From: CAZFZQ01 sp964522845
GTDB lineage: Bacteria > Patescibacteriota > Patescibacteriia > GCA-002772895
Assembly: GCA_964522845.1 (NCBI GenBank)
Contig: CAZFZQ010000011.1
Span: 1-21,637, forward strand
Length of the DNA: 21,637 bases
Direction: 5' to 3'
Shown: one piece after another, positions 1 through 6,194 of the stretch
How the letters are laid out: the number at the start of each line of letters is the position of its first letter
Numbering within the stretch: the first letter of the stretch is position 1
Program-made: the position numbers and the translations under genes
The notes under the pieces: generated by a model
Seen by the model: only the letters and a program-made list of their open reading frames with translations
What the model was told of the DNA's origin: nothing
Database searches by the model: none

Positions 1-80
1 AATTATATGTCTCAACCGGAGACAGCAAAGTTACATTTTTAAATGTCTAAATGCGTACCCCGCCTGCGCCTAAAAATAAA

Positions 81-103
81 AAAGAACCCGCGTCGGATTC
101 TTT
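81..103 (-). terminator. Intrinsic terminator of the sigma factor gene
   Basis: Read on the minus strand this is a hairpin with arms of about ten bases, one mismatch and a 3-base loop, running directly into a T-rich tract (the A-rich stretch at 71-80 on the plus strand). It overlaps the stop codon at 102-104. Confidence 0.75.
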
Positions 104-1463
104 AGCTTTTCTTGGGGTTTTTACCCGCTTTTTTCCGCTGTTTTGGCATAATCGCTTCTGCCGGTTTTTTAATGAATTTCTTAAACGATCGGCGCGAATA
201 CTTTTTCAGCTTGGCTCGTTTTTTACATTCATCAATAATGCTCTCGGCTTCTTCCGGCGTCATTTCCAAAACTTTCAAAAACATCTCGCCTTCAACAACT
301 TTCATAGATTGCAACCGCCTCAAGAGATCTGTCCGTCCAAGGCTCGATTTTTGCTTTTTTTCAACCGCAGTTGCCGGCGCTTTACCGCGCTCTTTTTCAC
401 ACGGCGCGATTGTTTGCTTAAACACTCTTTGGTAAGCACGGCGCAATTTTTCCAATATTCCTTTCTCGATCTGCCGGATTCTTTCGCGGCTTAAGCCAAA
501 ATCTTTTCCAACTTCTTCCAGGGTTCTGGTTTCGCCCTTGTCTTTGCCAATCCCAAATCGTTCAAAGATAATTTTCTTTTCTTTATCGCTTAAACGCGCG
601 GCCGGCAATAATCTTTCCAAAATATCTTGCGCTTCAAGCATCTCAATGCCGTCGTCCGGCAGCTTCACGCGCGTGTCGGCGATAACATCTTCGTAAGCCA
701 ATCCTTCGCCGTTGTCATTGGAACCGTGGCCTTGAATTTTTTTATCAAGAGAAACCACATTATCACAGAACACGGTGCGCTCTTTTATTTGCCACAGGGT
801 CATTCCGCCGAAAAATCGCAAAGGCCTATCCGGCAAAACATCCGCGCTCATTGCTTTTGTTAAAAATTTTTGGCATAGCCCGTTCAATTGATGAGCATGG
901 ACAGCTACTCTGACGGCGCGGAAATTTTGATTTAGCAGCGTTCTTTGTATGGCCTGGCGGATCCAGATGGCCGCGTAAGTGGATAACATGCATTCCTTGC
1001 TCGGGTCAAATTTCAGAACCGCCCGGCGCAAACCAAAATTTCCATATTGCACCAAATCCCAAATATCAACCATCGCCTTGATTTTTTTAGGAAAGCACCT
1101 GAAAATTTTCCCCGCGATATCAAAAACCAATCGCTGGTTATGGATGATCAATTTGTCCATAGACGGAGATGATGAAGACAAGCCGGCCAATACCTTTTTT
1201 ATCTTTTTTTCTATTATCTCTTTTTTCGCCTCATCATTTTCTTTGGCTCCCTCTTTTTCCAAATCGTCCAATGTTTTCAACAATATCAATTCCTTGGGCA
1301 AATCTTTCTGCGCCCGCAAAATAAGTTTTAGCGTTTCTTTCCGATCGAGCAATTTGTGCCCGCAGAATATTTTTTTGTAATGTTCTCCGTGGCTATCGTT
1401 ATCTTTTTCGTCTTTTTGGACCATTGCCGTCACCCCTTTGTCAAAGGACGTTTGCTCCGACAC
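102..1463 (-). CDS. RNA polymerase sigma-70 family factor with C-terminal extension
   Basis: Sigma factor that directs core RNA polymerase to promoters. Region 2 lies at about residues 103-175, with the segment DLVQYGNFGLRRAVLKFD followed by STYAAIWIRQAI, the family signature for -10 recognition and melting. A region 3 segment lies around residues 235-270. Region 4 lies at about 290-343, with the helix-turn-helix TLEEVGKDFGLSRERIRQIE for the -35. No region 1.1 is obvious. After region 4 about 100 Lys/Arg-rich residues follow, which is unusual because region 4 normally ends a sigma factor. A TTG at 1490 is also in frame, but a purine-rich AGGAGGAAAGG lies between it and the GTG at 1463, so the GTG start (453 aa) is preferred. 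The many consensus -35/-10 promoters in this window fit a primary-type sigma. Whether it is the only sigma cannot be told here. Confidence 0.9.
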   Translation of the reverse strand: MSEQTSFDKGVTAMVQKDEKDNDSHGEHYKKIFCGHKLLDRKETLKLILRAQKDLPKELILLKTLDDLEKEGAKENDEAKKEIIEKKIKKVLAGLSSSSPSMDKLIIHNQRLVFDIAGKIFRCFPKKIKAMVDIWDLVQYGNFGLRRAVLKFDPSKECMLSTYAAIWIRQAIQRTLLNQNFRAVRVAVHAHQLNGLCQKFLTKAMSADVLPDRPLRFFGGMTLWQIKERTVFCDNVVSLDKKIQGHGSNDNGEGLAYEDVIADTRVKLPDDGIEMLEAQDILERLLPAARLSDKEKKIIFERFGIGKDKGETRTLEEVGKDFGLSRERIRQIEKGILEKLRRAYQRVFKQTIAPCEKERGKAPATAVEKKQKSSLGRTDLLRRLQSMKVVEGEMFLKVLEMTPEEAESIIDECKKRAKLKKYSRRSFKKFIKKPAEAIMPKQRKKAGKNPKKS

Positions 1464-1492
1464 ATTAGCACCTTTCCTCCTCTGCGTCAACT

Positions 1493-1524
1493 AAAAAACG
1501 CGGCCTTTTTTAACCGCGTTTTTT
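1493..1524 (-). terminator. Intrinsic terminator after the 1535-2170 gene
   Basis: Inverted repeat with GC core CGCGG/CCGCG, extended by A/T tracts, ten-base loop, ending in a T-run on the minus strand. It separates the upstream hypothetical gene from the sigma gene, so the latter depends on read-through or on a promoter I could not identify. Confidence 0.75.
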
Positions 1525-1534
1525 ATTTTTTTTA

Positions 1535-2170
1535 TTATGCTTCCACCTCCGCGACCGAATTATAATATTCCAAAAGTTCGGCCAAGTCCTGTTCCGCGGG
1601 TTCGTTGCCAAAATTTACCCAGCGCTCTTCCATTTCATCAACCTTGCCCATAATTTCTACCTGCCAATTGGGAAGTTTAGCAGATAATTCCCGCAAAGAT
1701 CCGATTTGCGCGTCAATGCGCCGAACTTTTTCCTCGCCCTCTTTTACAAATTCATCAAATTCCATTTTGCGTGATTTGTGGATTTCTTCCCACGTTTCTT
1801 GGTGCACTATCCGGTGCACTTCATGCTCCGCTTCCTTAAATAACGCCATGTCGGAGGCGGATAAATATTCTTCAAGAACTTTATTTTGGCGGATTTTTTC
1901 TATGTCCCCGCCCTCATGCAAAAACTTGTCAAAACGCGCGCGGACATCCGTGTCTTTAATAAATTTATGGATGCCAATTTCTTCTTTTATCCGGCAGCAG
2001 GTGTTAAAAATTTTCATGTACGCGTAAATTTGCGGATATGCCATTTTGGCAAATTCAATCATCCGCTCGCGCTTGTCGTCGGAAATCGTAACGAACGATT
2101 CTTTTTCTTTTTCCAAAATCCCCTGCGGGATATTTTCTAAAAAACTTTTGAAATTTTCCATAAAGGCCAT
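1535..2170 (-). CDS. Hypothetical acidic, helical protein
   Basis: 211 aa, not recognised. It is predicted cytoplasmic: no signal peptide and no membrane segment. The composition is strongly charged (Glu/Lys/Asp) with heptad-like stretches throughout, for example around residues 140-190, suggesting an all-helical or coiled-coil protein. Two adjacent cysteines occur near residue 58. It lies between S1 and the sigma factor on the same strand, with terminators on both sides, so it is probably its own transcription unit. A TTGTAA/TAATTA-like promoter may lie at about 2180-2210 but is weak. No good Shine-Dalgarno precedes the ATG at 2170; a second ATG three codons in is equally possible. Confidence 0.75.
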   Translation of the reverse strand: MAFMENFKSFLENIPQGILEKEKESFVTISDDKRERMIEFAKMAYPQIYAYMKIFNTCCRIKEEIGIHKFIKDTDVRARFDKFLHEGGDIEKIRQNKVLEEYLSASDMALFKEAEHEVHRIVHQETWEEIHKSRKMEFDEFVKEGEEKVRRIDAQIGSLRELSAKLPNWQVEIMGKVDEMEERWVNFGNEPAEQDLAELLEYYNSVAEVEA

Positions 2171-2228
2171 ATTTTTTTAATTTAATTATCTCTCTTTTAC
2201 TTTACAACAATCCGCGAGAAAAACAAAA

Positions 2229-2244
2229 TCCCGCTTGCGCGGGA
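2229..2244 (-). terminator. Intrinsic terminator of the S1 gene
   Basis: TCCCGC, loop ttgc, GCGGGA, followed on the minus strand by TTTTGTTTTT. Placed just after the S1 stop codon. Confidence 0.85.
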
Positions 2245-2254
2245 CTTTGATTTT

Positions 2255-3427
2255 TTATTCTGTTTTTACTTCTTCGATTTTTTCCTCTTTGCTTTCTTGT
2301 TTCTTTATTTTCTTATTTTCCGGCTCAGGTTTTTTTAAGCTTAATCCCAGCCGATGATCTTTTGGTTCAATAGTGATGATGAAAAATTCCAACTCGTCGC
2401 CGGGTTTTACATCTTCAATTTTCACATCACCCAATTCTGACACGTGCGCCAGGCCGTGAATGTCGGTATCAAGTTCCACGAACAATCCGAACGGATTTAT
2501 TTTCACGACCTTGCCTTTTACTTTTTCACCGATGGTATATTTTTCCGCCACGGCTTTCCACGGATCTTCTTGCAAACGCTTGGTGGAAAGGAAGATGCGC
2601 GAGCCCGCGATGTTCACAATCGCGGCTTTCACTTTGTCGCCGATTTTGTAAAGTTCCTGCGGATTGTCAATTCTCTGCCAGGCCAATTCGGAAATATGAA
2701 TCAACCCTTCCAGCTCGCCGAATTTCAAGAACACGCCGAAGTCGGTCACAGCCGTAATTTCGCCTTCCACCGTATCGCCCACTTTATGTTTGGCAATATT
2801 TTCTTTTTGGTCTTCTTCCCAAATTTGTTTTTCGGAAAAAATTAATTTGTCCTCGGCCTGGATGGCGTCCAAAACTTTAACATCAACATCCTTGCCGATC
2901 AACCGGCGCAAACGTTCCAAAATTTTGCTCTTGTCGCCGCCCTGCACGCGCGGATAATGATCCGGCGATAATTGCGAAACCGGAATAAAACCGGTCACGC
3001 CCAAAAGTTTTGCCATTAAGCCGCCTTTGTTGGCTTCTTGAATTTTTACTTTGATCCTTTCACCGGACTTGCGGAGGTTGTCCAACTTAGTCCACGTGCG
3101 CTGTTCGCCCGCGAACTTGAACGACAATTCCACGTCGCCATTTTCGTTTTCCAAATCCACAACCGTGGCTTCTATTTCGTCGCCCATTTTCAGGGTGGCG
3201 AATTCCTCTGCTTCATAAAGTTCATTGCCGCGGACCACGCCCACGCGATAGCCGGACAAATCAATCTTCACTTCGTTTTTCGTGATTGAAAGAATCGTGC
3301 CCTTTACCAAATCTCCTGCTTTCGGAATTTGCAAATAGGTTTTGTCTTTCAAAAGCTCTTTTAGTTCCTCCCCGCCCTTCGTAGCTTCATGCGAAGAAGG
3401 GGCTTTTATATCTTTGTCGTTTGCCAT
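2255..3427 (-). CDS. rpsA: 30S ribosomal protein S1 (four S1 domains)
   Basis: RNA-binding protein of the S1 family, which helps mRNA bind the 30S subunit. Four OB-fold S1 domains can be placed at about residues 37-104, 121-199, 216-284 and 299-366. The third (VGDTVEGEITAVTDFGVFLK, then GLIHISEL) and the fourth (INPFGLFVELD, then GLAHVSEL) match the family best. The tail 367-390 is Lys/Glu-rich. At 390 aa it resembles the four-domain S1 of Gram-positives and CPR, not the six-domain E. coli form. Residues 10-20 (PSSHEATKGGE) are encoded by a palindromic repeat whose sister copy lies inverted in the 5' leader. The gene has a consensus promoter at 3571-3599, a structured leader of about 137 nt and its own terminator. 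No Shine-Dalgarno is visible before the ATG. Confidence 0.93.
   Translation of the reverse strand: MANDKDIKAPSSHEATKGGEELKELLKDKTYLQIPKAGDLVKGTILSITKNEVKIDLSGYRVGVVRGNELYEAEEFATLKMGDEIEATVVDLENENGDVELSFKFAGEQRTWTKLDNLRKSGERIKVKIQEANKGGLMAKLLGVTGFIPVSQLSPDHYPRVQGGDKSKILERLRRLIGKDVDVKVLDAIQAEDKLIFSEKQIWEEDQKENIAKHKVGDTVEGEITAVTDFGVFLKFGELEGLIHISELAWQRIDNPQELYKIGDKVKAAIVNIAGSRIFLSTKRLQEDPWKAVAEKYTIGEKVKGKVVKINPFGLFVELDTDIHGLAHVSELGDVKIEDVKPGDELEFFIITIEPKDHRLGLSLKKPEPENKKIKKQESKEEKIEEVKTE
3375..3402 (-). repeat. Palindromic repeat inside the S1 coding sequence
   Basis: On the minus strand TTCTTCGC, a six-base spacer, then CTACGAAGGG. The same two arms flank a different nine-base spacer at 3449-3475 on the plus strand, so these are two members of one repeat family in opposite orientation. 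This copy is in frame and adds roughly ten codons at the N-terminus. Confidence 0.75.
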
Positions 3428-3444
3428 ATATTTATAGAAAACTA

Positions 3445-3477
3445 CCCGTTCTTCGCCCTCACGGGCTACGAAGGGTT
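3445..3477 (+). repeat. Palindromic repeat in the S1 leader (sister of 3375-3402)
   Basis: TTCTTCGC (3449-3456), CCTCACGGG, CTACGAAGGG (3466-3475). It is inverted relative to the copy in the S1 coding sequence, so in the S1 mRNA the two can pair: 10 bp plus 8 bp around an internal loop, with the start codon in the enclosed loop. Confidence 0.75.
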
Positions 3478-3502
3478 ATTCTGTTGTCAGACAACAGAAT
3501 AA
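3476..3502. repeat. 12-bp perfect palindrome in the S1 leader
   Basis: TTATTCTGTTGT, three-base centre, ACAACAGAATAA, followed by an A-run on the plus strand. On the plus strand there is no T-run after it; on the minus strand the T-run precedes it. It is therefore not a normal terminator for S1, but could be a leader hairpin, an operator or a dispersed repeat. Confidence 0.7.
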
Positions 3503-3515
3503 AAAAAACGCAGCT

Positions 3516-3557
3516 CGGGACAACGCATGCGCTTCTATTTAATAATTAAGCGTCCCG
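3516..3557 (-). promoter_or_regulatory. Hairpin in the S1 5' leader
   Basis: CGGGA pairs with TCCCG and CGCTT pairs with AAGCG, separated by a nine-base bulge. It lies directly downstream of the predicted S1 start site (about 3564), so it would be the first structure in the S1 mRNA. Confidence 0.45.
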
Positions 3558-3570
3558 AATGTTCAAAATA

Positions 3571-3599
3571 ATATTAACACGCCCTTGACAAACTGTCAA
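3571..3599 (-). promoter_or_regulatory. S1 promoter, sharing a palindromic -35 region
   Basis: Minus strand: TTGACA (3599-3594), 17-base spacer, TAATAT (3576-3571). Predicted start near 3564. Its -35 is one arm of the palindrome TTGACAAACTGTCAA whose other arm is the -35 of the divergent promoter at 3585-3613. Confidence 0.8.
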
Positions 3600-3613
3600 A
3601 TAACTGGTATTCT
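3585..3613 (+). promoter_or_regulatory. Promoter of the Phd-like gene, overlapping the S1 promoter
   Basis: TTGACA (3585-3590), 17-base spacer, TATTCT (3608-3613). It overlaps the divergent S1 promoter by 15 bp, so one polymerase would exclude the other. The 10-base unit CTGGTATTCT is repeated perfectly in tandem at 3604-3623, duplicating the -10. Confidence 0.75.
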
Positions 3614-3644
3614 CTGGTATTCTCCTCCCATAAGGAGGCACGAG

Positions 3645-3986
3645 ATGAAATTCCTCTCCAGCCCGGCACAGCTAAGAAAAGTGAAGCTTAACGGCTCTTT
3701 TGAAACCACCACTATTCTCAAAAATAATGAACCGATCGCCGTTCTAATGAACATTTTGGAATACAAATCCCTAATGTCTATGGTGCGAGAAGGTGAAAGA
3801 GCACGAAGAGATCCCGAAGGATACAAGCAGGAAATGGAAGCGCATCGCGCATTTATGCGGGACGGAGTTCCGCCGGATGCGGTGGATTTGGACGACCTGA
3901 ATCCCGATCTCACATTGAAAAACCCACCAAAAGCGCCGGTGGACAGCACATTTGAACCATCAAACCCAAAAGACAAGAGCGAGTAG
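3645..3986 (+). CDS. Orphan Phd/YefM-like (antitoxin-fold) protein
   Basis: 113 aa. The N-terminal 45 residues (MKFLSSPAQLRKV, then SFETTTILKNNEPIAVLMN, then EYKSLM) resemble the Phd/YefM antitoxin DNA-binding fold, whose hallmark is a short helix followed by strand-turn-strand of the type ...NGKPVAVL...EYE. The C-terminal half is acidic and Pro-rich and matches nothing I know; in Phd proteins this part is the disordered toxin-binding segment. No RelE/YoeB/Doc-like toxin lies next to it. Start chosen at 3645 because TAAGGAGG precedes it by a good distance and the promoter lies inside the longer open frame that begins at 3585. The family usually autoregulates by binding palindromes near its promoter, and the TTGACAAACTGTCAA palindrome is in the right place. 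If so it would also touch S1 transcription (inference). Confidence 0.65.
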   Translation: MKFLSSPAQLRKVKLNGSFETTTILKNNEPIAVLMNILEYKSLMSMVREGERARRDPEGYKQEMEAHRAFMRDGVPPDAVDLDDLNPDLTLKNPPKAPVDSTFEPSNPKDKSE

Positions 3987-3994
3987 CCAACCCG

Positions 3995-4019
3995 GCCAGA
4001 AAACATTTCTGGCTTTTTT
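3995..4019 (+). terminator. Intrinsic terminator of the Phd-like gene
   Basis: GCCAGAAA, loop aca, TTTCTGGC, then six T. Confidence 0.9.
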
Positions 4020-4032
4020 AATATTCCGGGAG

Positions 4033-4061
4033 TTGACTTTTTGTAAAGCCCCCTATAATAT
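4033..4061 (+). promoter_or_regulatory. purA promoter
   Basis: TTGACT (4033-4038), 17-base spacer, TAATAT (4056-4061); a TATAAT at 4054-4059 gives a 15-base spacer. Start about 25 bases before the ATG, leaving room for the AGGAG ribosome site. Confidence 0.7.
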
Positions 4062-4092
4062 ATAGAAGGTTCTTGAACAATAGGAGCGAAAG

Positions 4093-5385
4093 ATGGGAAA
4101 AGGAATCGTTGTTGTTGGCGCGCAGTGGGGAGACGAGGGTAAAGGCAAGGTCGTAGATTTGTATGGTGAAGGGGCTGATGTTGTTGTTCGCTGGGGCGGA
4201 GGAAATAATGCCGGGCATACTCTGGAAGTCGCCGGCCAAAAACTAATTCTTCACCTCATTCCTTCCGCGGCAATGCATCTGGGAAAACTCTTGGTGCTTG
4301 GCGACCAGATGGTAATTGACCTCAAGGTTCTTTGGCAAGAAATCACGGAACTGAAAAAAATCGGCCTCCTGCGAGACGCCGAGCAATTCTTGAGGATTTC
4401 AAAGCTGGCGCATATCTTGATGCCGTATCATGTTCGGCTTGATCAATTGCGCGAATCCGCTTCCAACAAAGAAATCGGCACAACCGGACGCGGCATCGGC
4501 CCGGCATATGAATTTAAAGCCGCGCGTACACCAGCAATCAGAATGGGCGCGCTAAAATATCCGGAATTGTTTGAGTCCTTGGTCACCAAAGCCCTCAAAG
4601 AAGCCAACTGGAAAATCAGGCGGCTTGGCGGGGAAACTTTCAAAACCAAAGAAATGATCGCTTATCTGGAAGAAGCCCGTGAGCATCTTCTGCCGTATAT
4701 CGCGAATACTAACAGAATTATCTACAGCGCTTGCCAAACCGGAAAAAACGTTTTGTTTGAAGGCGCGCAGGGAGCCGCCTTGGACATTGACCACGGAACA
4801 TTCCCGTTTCTCACTTCGTCCAACACGCTTTCCGCCTCAGCTTGTCTCGGAAGCGGCATCGGCCCGCAAATGATTTCTGAAGTTATCGGTATTTCCAAAG
4901 CCTACGCCACGCGAGTTGGCAAAGGCCCGTTCCCGACCAAAATCGGGGGTGAACTGGAAGAAAAACTCCGGCAAGCAGGCCGAGAATTTGGCGCCACCAC
5001 AGGCCGTCCGCGCTACTGCGGCTGGCTGGATCTTCCGCAACTAAAATATTCAGCGCGGCTAAACGGAATGTCCGGACTCTTTATTACCAAGCTGGATGTT
5101 TTGCGCGGAATTCATCCTGTCCGCATTTGCATTGCATATCAAATTGGCAATGAAAAATTCATCAATATGGACGATGTGGATACAGAGGTTCTTGATTCCG
5201 TAACACCGATATATCATGACCTTCCCGGATTTGACGAAGACATTGTGAACGCCAGAACACTTGACGAACTGCCGGAAAACGCGCGAAGAATTGTGAGTAC
5301 GATCAGCGCCGGCGCAGGAGTGCTTCTTTCCGGCGTCTCTGTCGGACCGAATCGCGAACAGACAATTTGGCTCAAAAAACCATAA
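4093..5385 (+). CDS. purA: Adenylosuccinate synthetase
   Basis: Cytoplasmic enzyme that joins IMP and aspartate with GTP to give adenylosuccinate, the first committed step from IMP to AMP. Family motifs are all present: the P-loop-like GDEGKGK at residues 13-19 with catalytic Asp14, NAGHT at 39-43 with the catalytic His, TTGRGIGPAYE at 130-140, and further on FEGAQGAALDIDHGTFPF, TRVGKGPFPT and GATTGRPRYCGWLDL. The end GPNREQTIW is also typical. At 430 aa it has the usual family length and appears intact. TAGGAG precedes the ATG. It stands alone with its own promoter and terminator; no other purine gene is in view, so the host may salvage IMP rather than make it (inference, not testable here). 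Confidence 0.98.
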   Translation: MGKGIVVVGAQWGDEGKGKVVDLYGEGADVVVRWGGGNNAGHTLEVAGQKLILHLIPSAAMHLGKLLVLGDQMVIDLKVLWQEITELKKIGLLRDAEQFLRISKLAHILMPYHVRLDQLRESASNKEIGTTGRGIGPAYEFKAARTPAIRMGALKYPELFESLVTKALKEANWKIRRLGGETFKTKEMIAYLEEAREHLLPYIANTNRIIYSACQTGKNVLFEGAQGAALDIDHGTFPFLTSSNTLSASACLGSGIGPQMISEVIGISKAYATRVGKGPFPTKIGGELEEKLRQAGREFGATTGRPRYCGWLDLPQLKYSARLNGMSGLFITKLDVLRGIHPVRICIAYQIGNEKFINMDDVDTEVLDSVTPIYHDLPGFDEDIVNARTLDELPENARRIVSTISAGAGVLLSGVSVGPNREQTIWLKKP

Positions 5386-5391
5386 AAACAC

Positions 5392-5420
5392 AAAATCCCC
5401 TAACGCAACGGGGGATTTTT
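5392..5420 (+). terminator. purA terminator
   Basis: AAAATCCCC, ten-base loop, GGGGATTTTT. Confidence 0.88.
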
Positions 5421-5426
5421 TAAATC

Positions 5427-5455
5427 TTGACAGCGGTTCTCCACCGTGCTAATAT
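5427..5455 (+). promoter_or_regulatory. Promoter of the 5478-6062 gene
   Basis: TTGACA (5427-5432), 17-base spacer, TAATAT (5450-5455). Predicted start near 5462, only about 16 bases before the GTG start codon and just upstream of the AAAGGAGG ribosome site. Confidence 0.85.
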
Positions 5456-5477
5456 CAAAAAAGAAAAGGAGGTATCA

Positions 5478-6062
5478 GTGGCCATATGTAATCTGATAAA
5501 AATCGTTTTTAACGTTCCATTGCACAAAATCCCCTACACCAATCCTTTCTCTTCCGGCGGCGTATCTCCGGGCGGCGCAATTTTCCGATGGAAAGATATC
5601 TACAAGGTTGATTTCAGGAATAAAACCATTATTCTTCAACCCGGGCACAAATTTGTAGAACGCTTCGCCAAAAAAAATCGAGGAATAATTAGAATACGGT
5701 CCGGAGAAAACGAATGTGTTCTTTCACCGGCGCTAATCAAATATGCCGACACCGTCCAGGCGGATATTCCTAAAAAACTGTTGTGCCCGAAGAGAAAAAC
5801 CCAAATGGCTTTTCAGGCCAGGATGCCCTATGAGACATGGTGGTTCATCGGCAGTCCGTTCTTTAAAAAAATGCGCGCAAATGGATCAATTCTGGATATG
5901 AAAGCGACACATTATAACAATATTTCCACGATTGATTTCATCATCAGGCGGCGATACGCCAAAACATTCACTAAAAAATTCTTTGAAGCAAAATTGACGC
6001 CGCCCGGCAGAGAGTGGATGCTCTTAAGCCACGCGACAAGCGCAAAAACATTGAACGATTAA
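5478..6062 (+). CDS. Hypothetical basic protein
   Basis: 194 aa, not recognised. Predicted cytoplasmic, basic (many Lys/Arg), no membrane segment or signal peptide, and mixed helix/strand character. A segment around residues 30-60 is rich in Gly/Ser/Pro (PFSSGGVSPGGAIFRW). Aromatic residues are frequent (ETWWFIGSPFFKKM). Two cysteines lie at about residues 84 and 106, and another near the N-terminus. Start: GTG at 5478, preceded by AAAGGAGG and a strong promoter with a very short leader; the longer open frame from 5427 begins inside the -35 box and is rejected. The gene has its own terminator, so it is a monocistronic, well-expressed unit. No function is proposed. Confidence 0.8.
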   Translation: MAICNLIKIVFNVPLHKIPYTNPFSSGGVSPGGAIFRWKDIYKVDFRNKTIILQPGHKFVERFAKKNRGIIRIRSGENECVLSPALIKYADTVQADIPKKLLCPKRKTQMAFQARMPYETWWFIGSPFFKKMRANGSILDMKATHYNNISTIDFIIRRRYAKTFTKKFFEAKLTPPGREWMLLSHATSAKTLND

Positions 6063-6067
6063 ACCAT

Positions 6068-6092
6068 AATCCCCAATTTAGGGGATTTTTTA
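6068..6092 (+). terminator. Terminator of the 5478-6062 gene
   Basis: AATCCCC, loop aattta, GGGGATT, followed by TTTTATTTT. Confidence 0.88.
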
Positions 6093-6096
6093 TTTT

Positions 6097-6160
6097 CCTC
6101 CCTCTTGGTAATCCAAGGGGGAGGTGGCTTCTTAGCCGGTGGGGGATGTAAAGGGGGCTT
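6097..6160 (-). repeat. Dispersed CPR-type palindromic repeat unit upstream of ftsH
   Basis: The palindrome CTCCCTCTTGG/CCAAGGGGGAG is followed by GGTGG and a second G-rich block ending at the ftsH -35. It has the same architecture (CCCTCCC-ACC plus a hairpin built on CCCCTT/AAGGGG) as the units at 9003-9135, 13301-13393 and within tsaD. Confidence 0.6.
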
Positions 6161-6188
6161 TGACTTTTCCTTCCTATTATTATATAGT
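6160..6188 (+). promoter_or_regulatory. ftsH promoter (leaderless start)
   Basis: TTGACT (6160-6165), 17-base spacer, TATAGT (6183-6188). The start site expected seven bases after the -10 coincides with the A of the ftsH ATG at 6195. Confidence 0.75.
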
Positions 6189-6194
6189 GTCATC

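Noticed and set aside
1464..1490. TTG start for the sigma factor
   Set aside because: The purine-rich ribosome site AGGAGGAAAGG would fall inside the coding sequence; it fits the GTG at 1463.
3585..3644. Longer start for the Phd-like protein
   Set aside because: It would begin inside the promoter; ATG 3645 has a clear AAGGAGG.
6105..6194. Thirty extra codons at the ftsH N-terminus
   Set aside because: They lie in a repeat and in the promoter; the ATG at 6195 gives a standard FtsH start.
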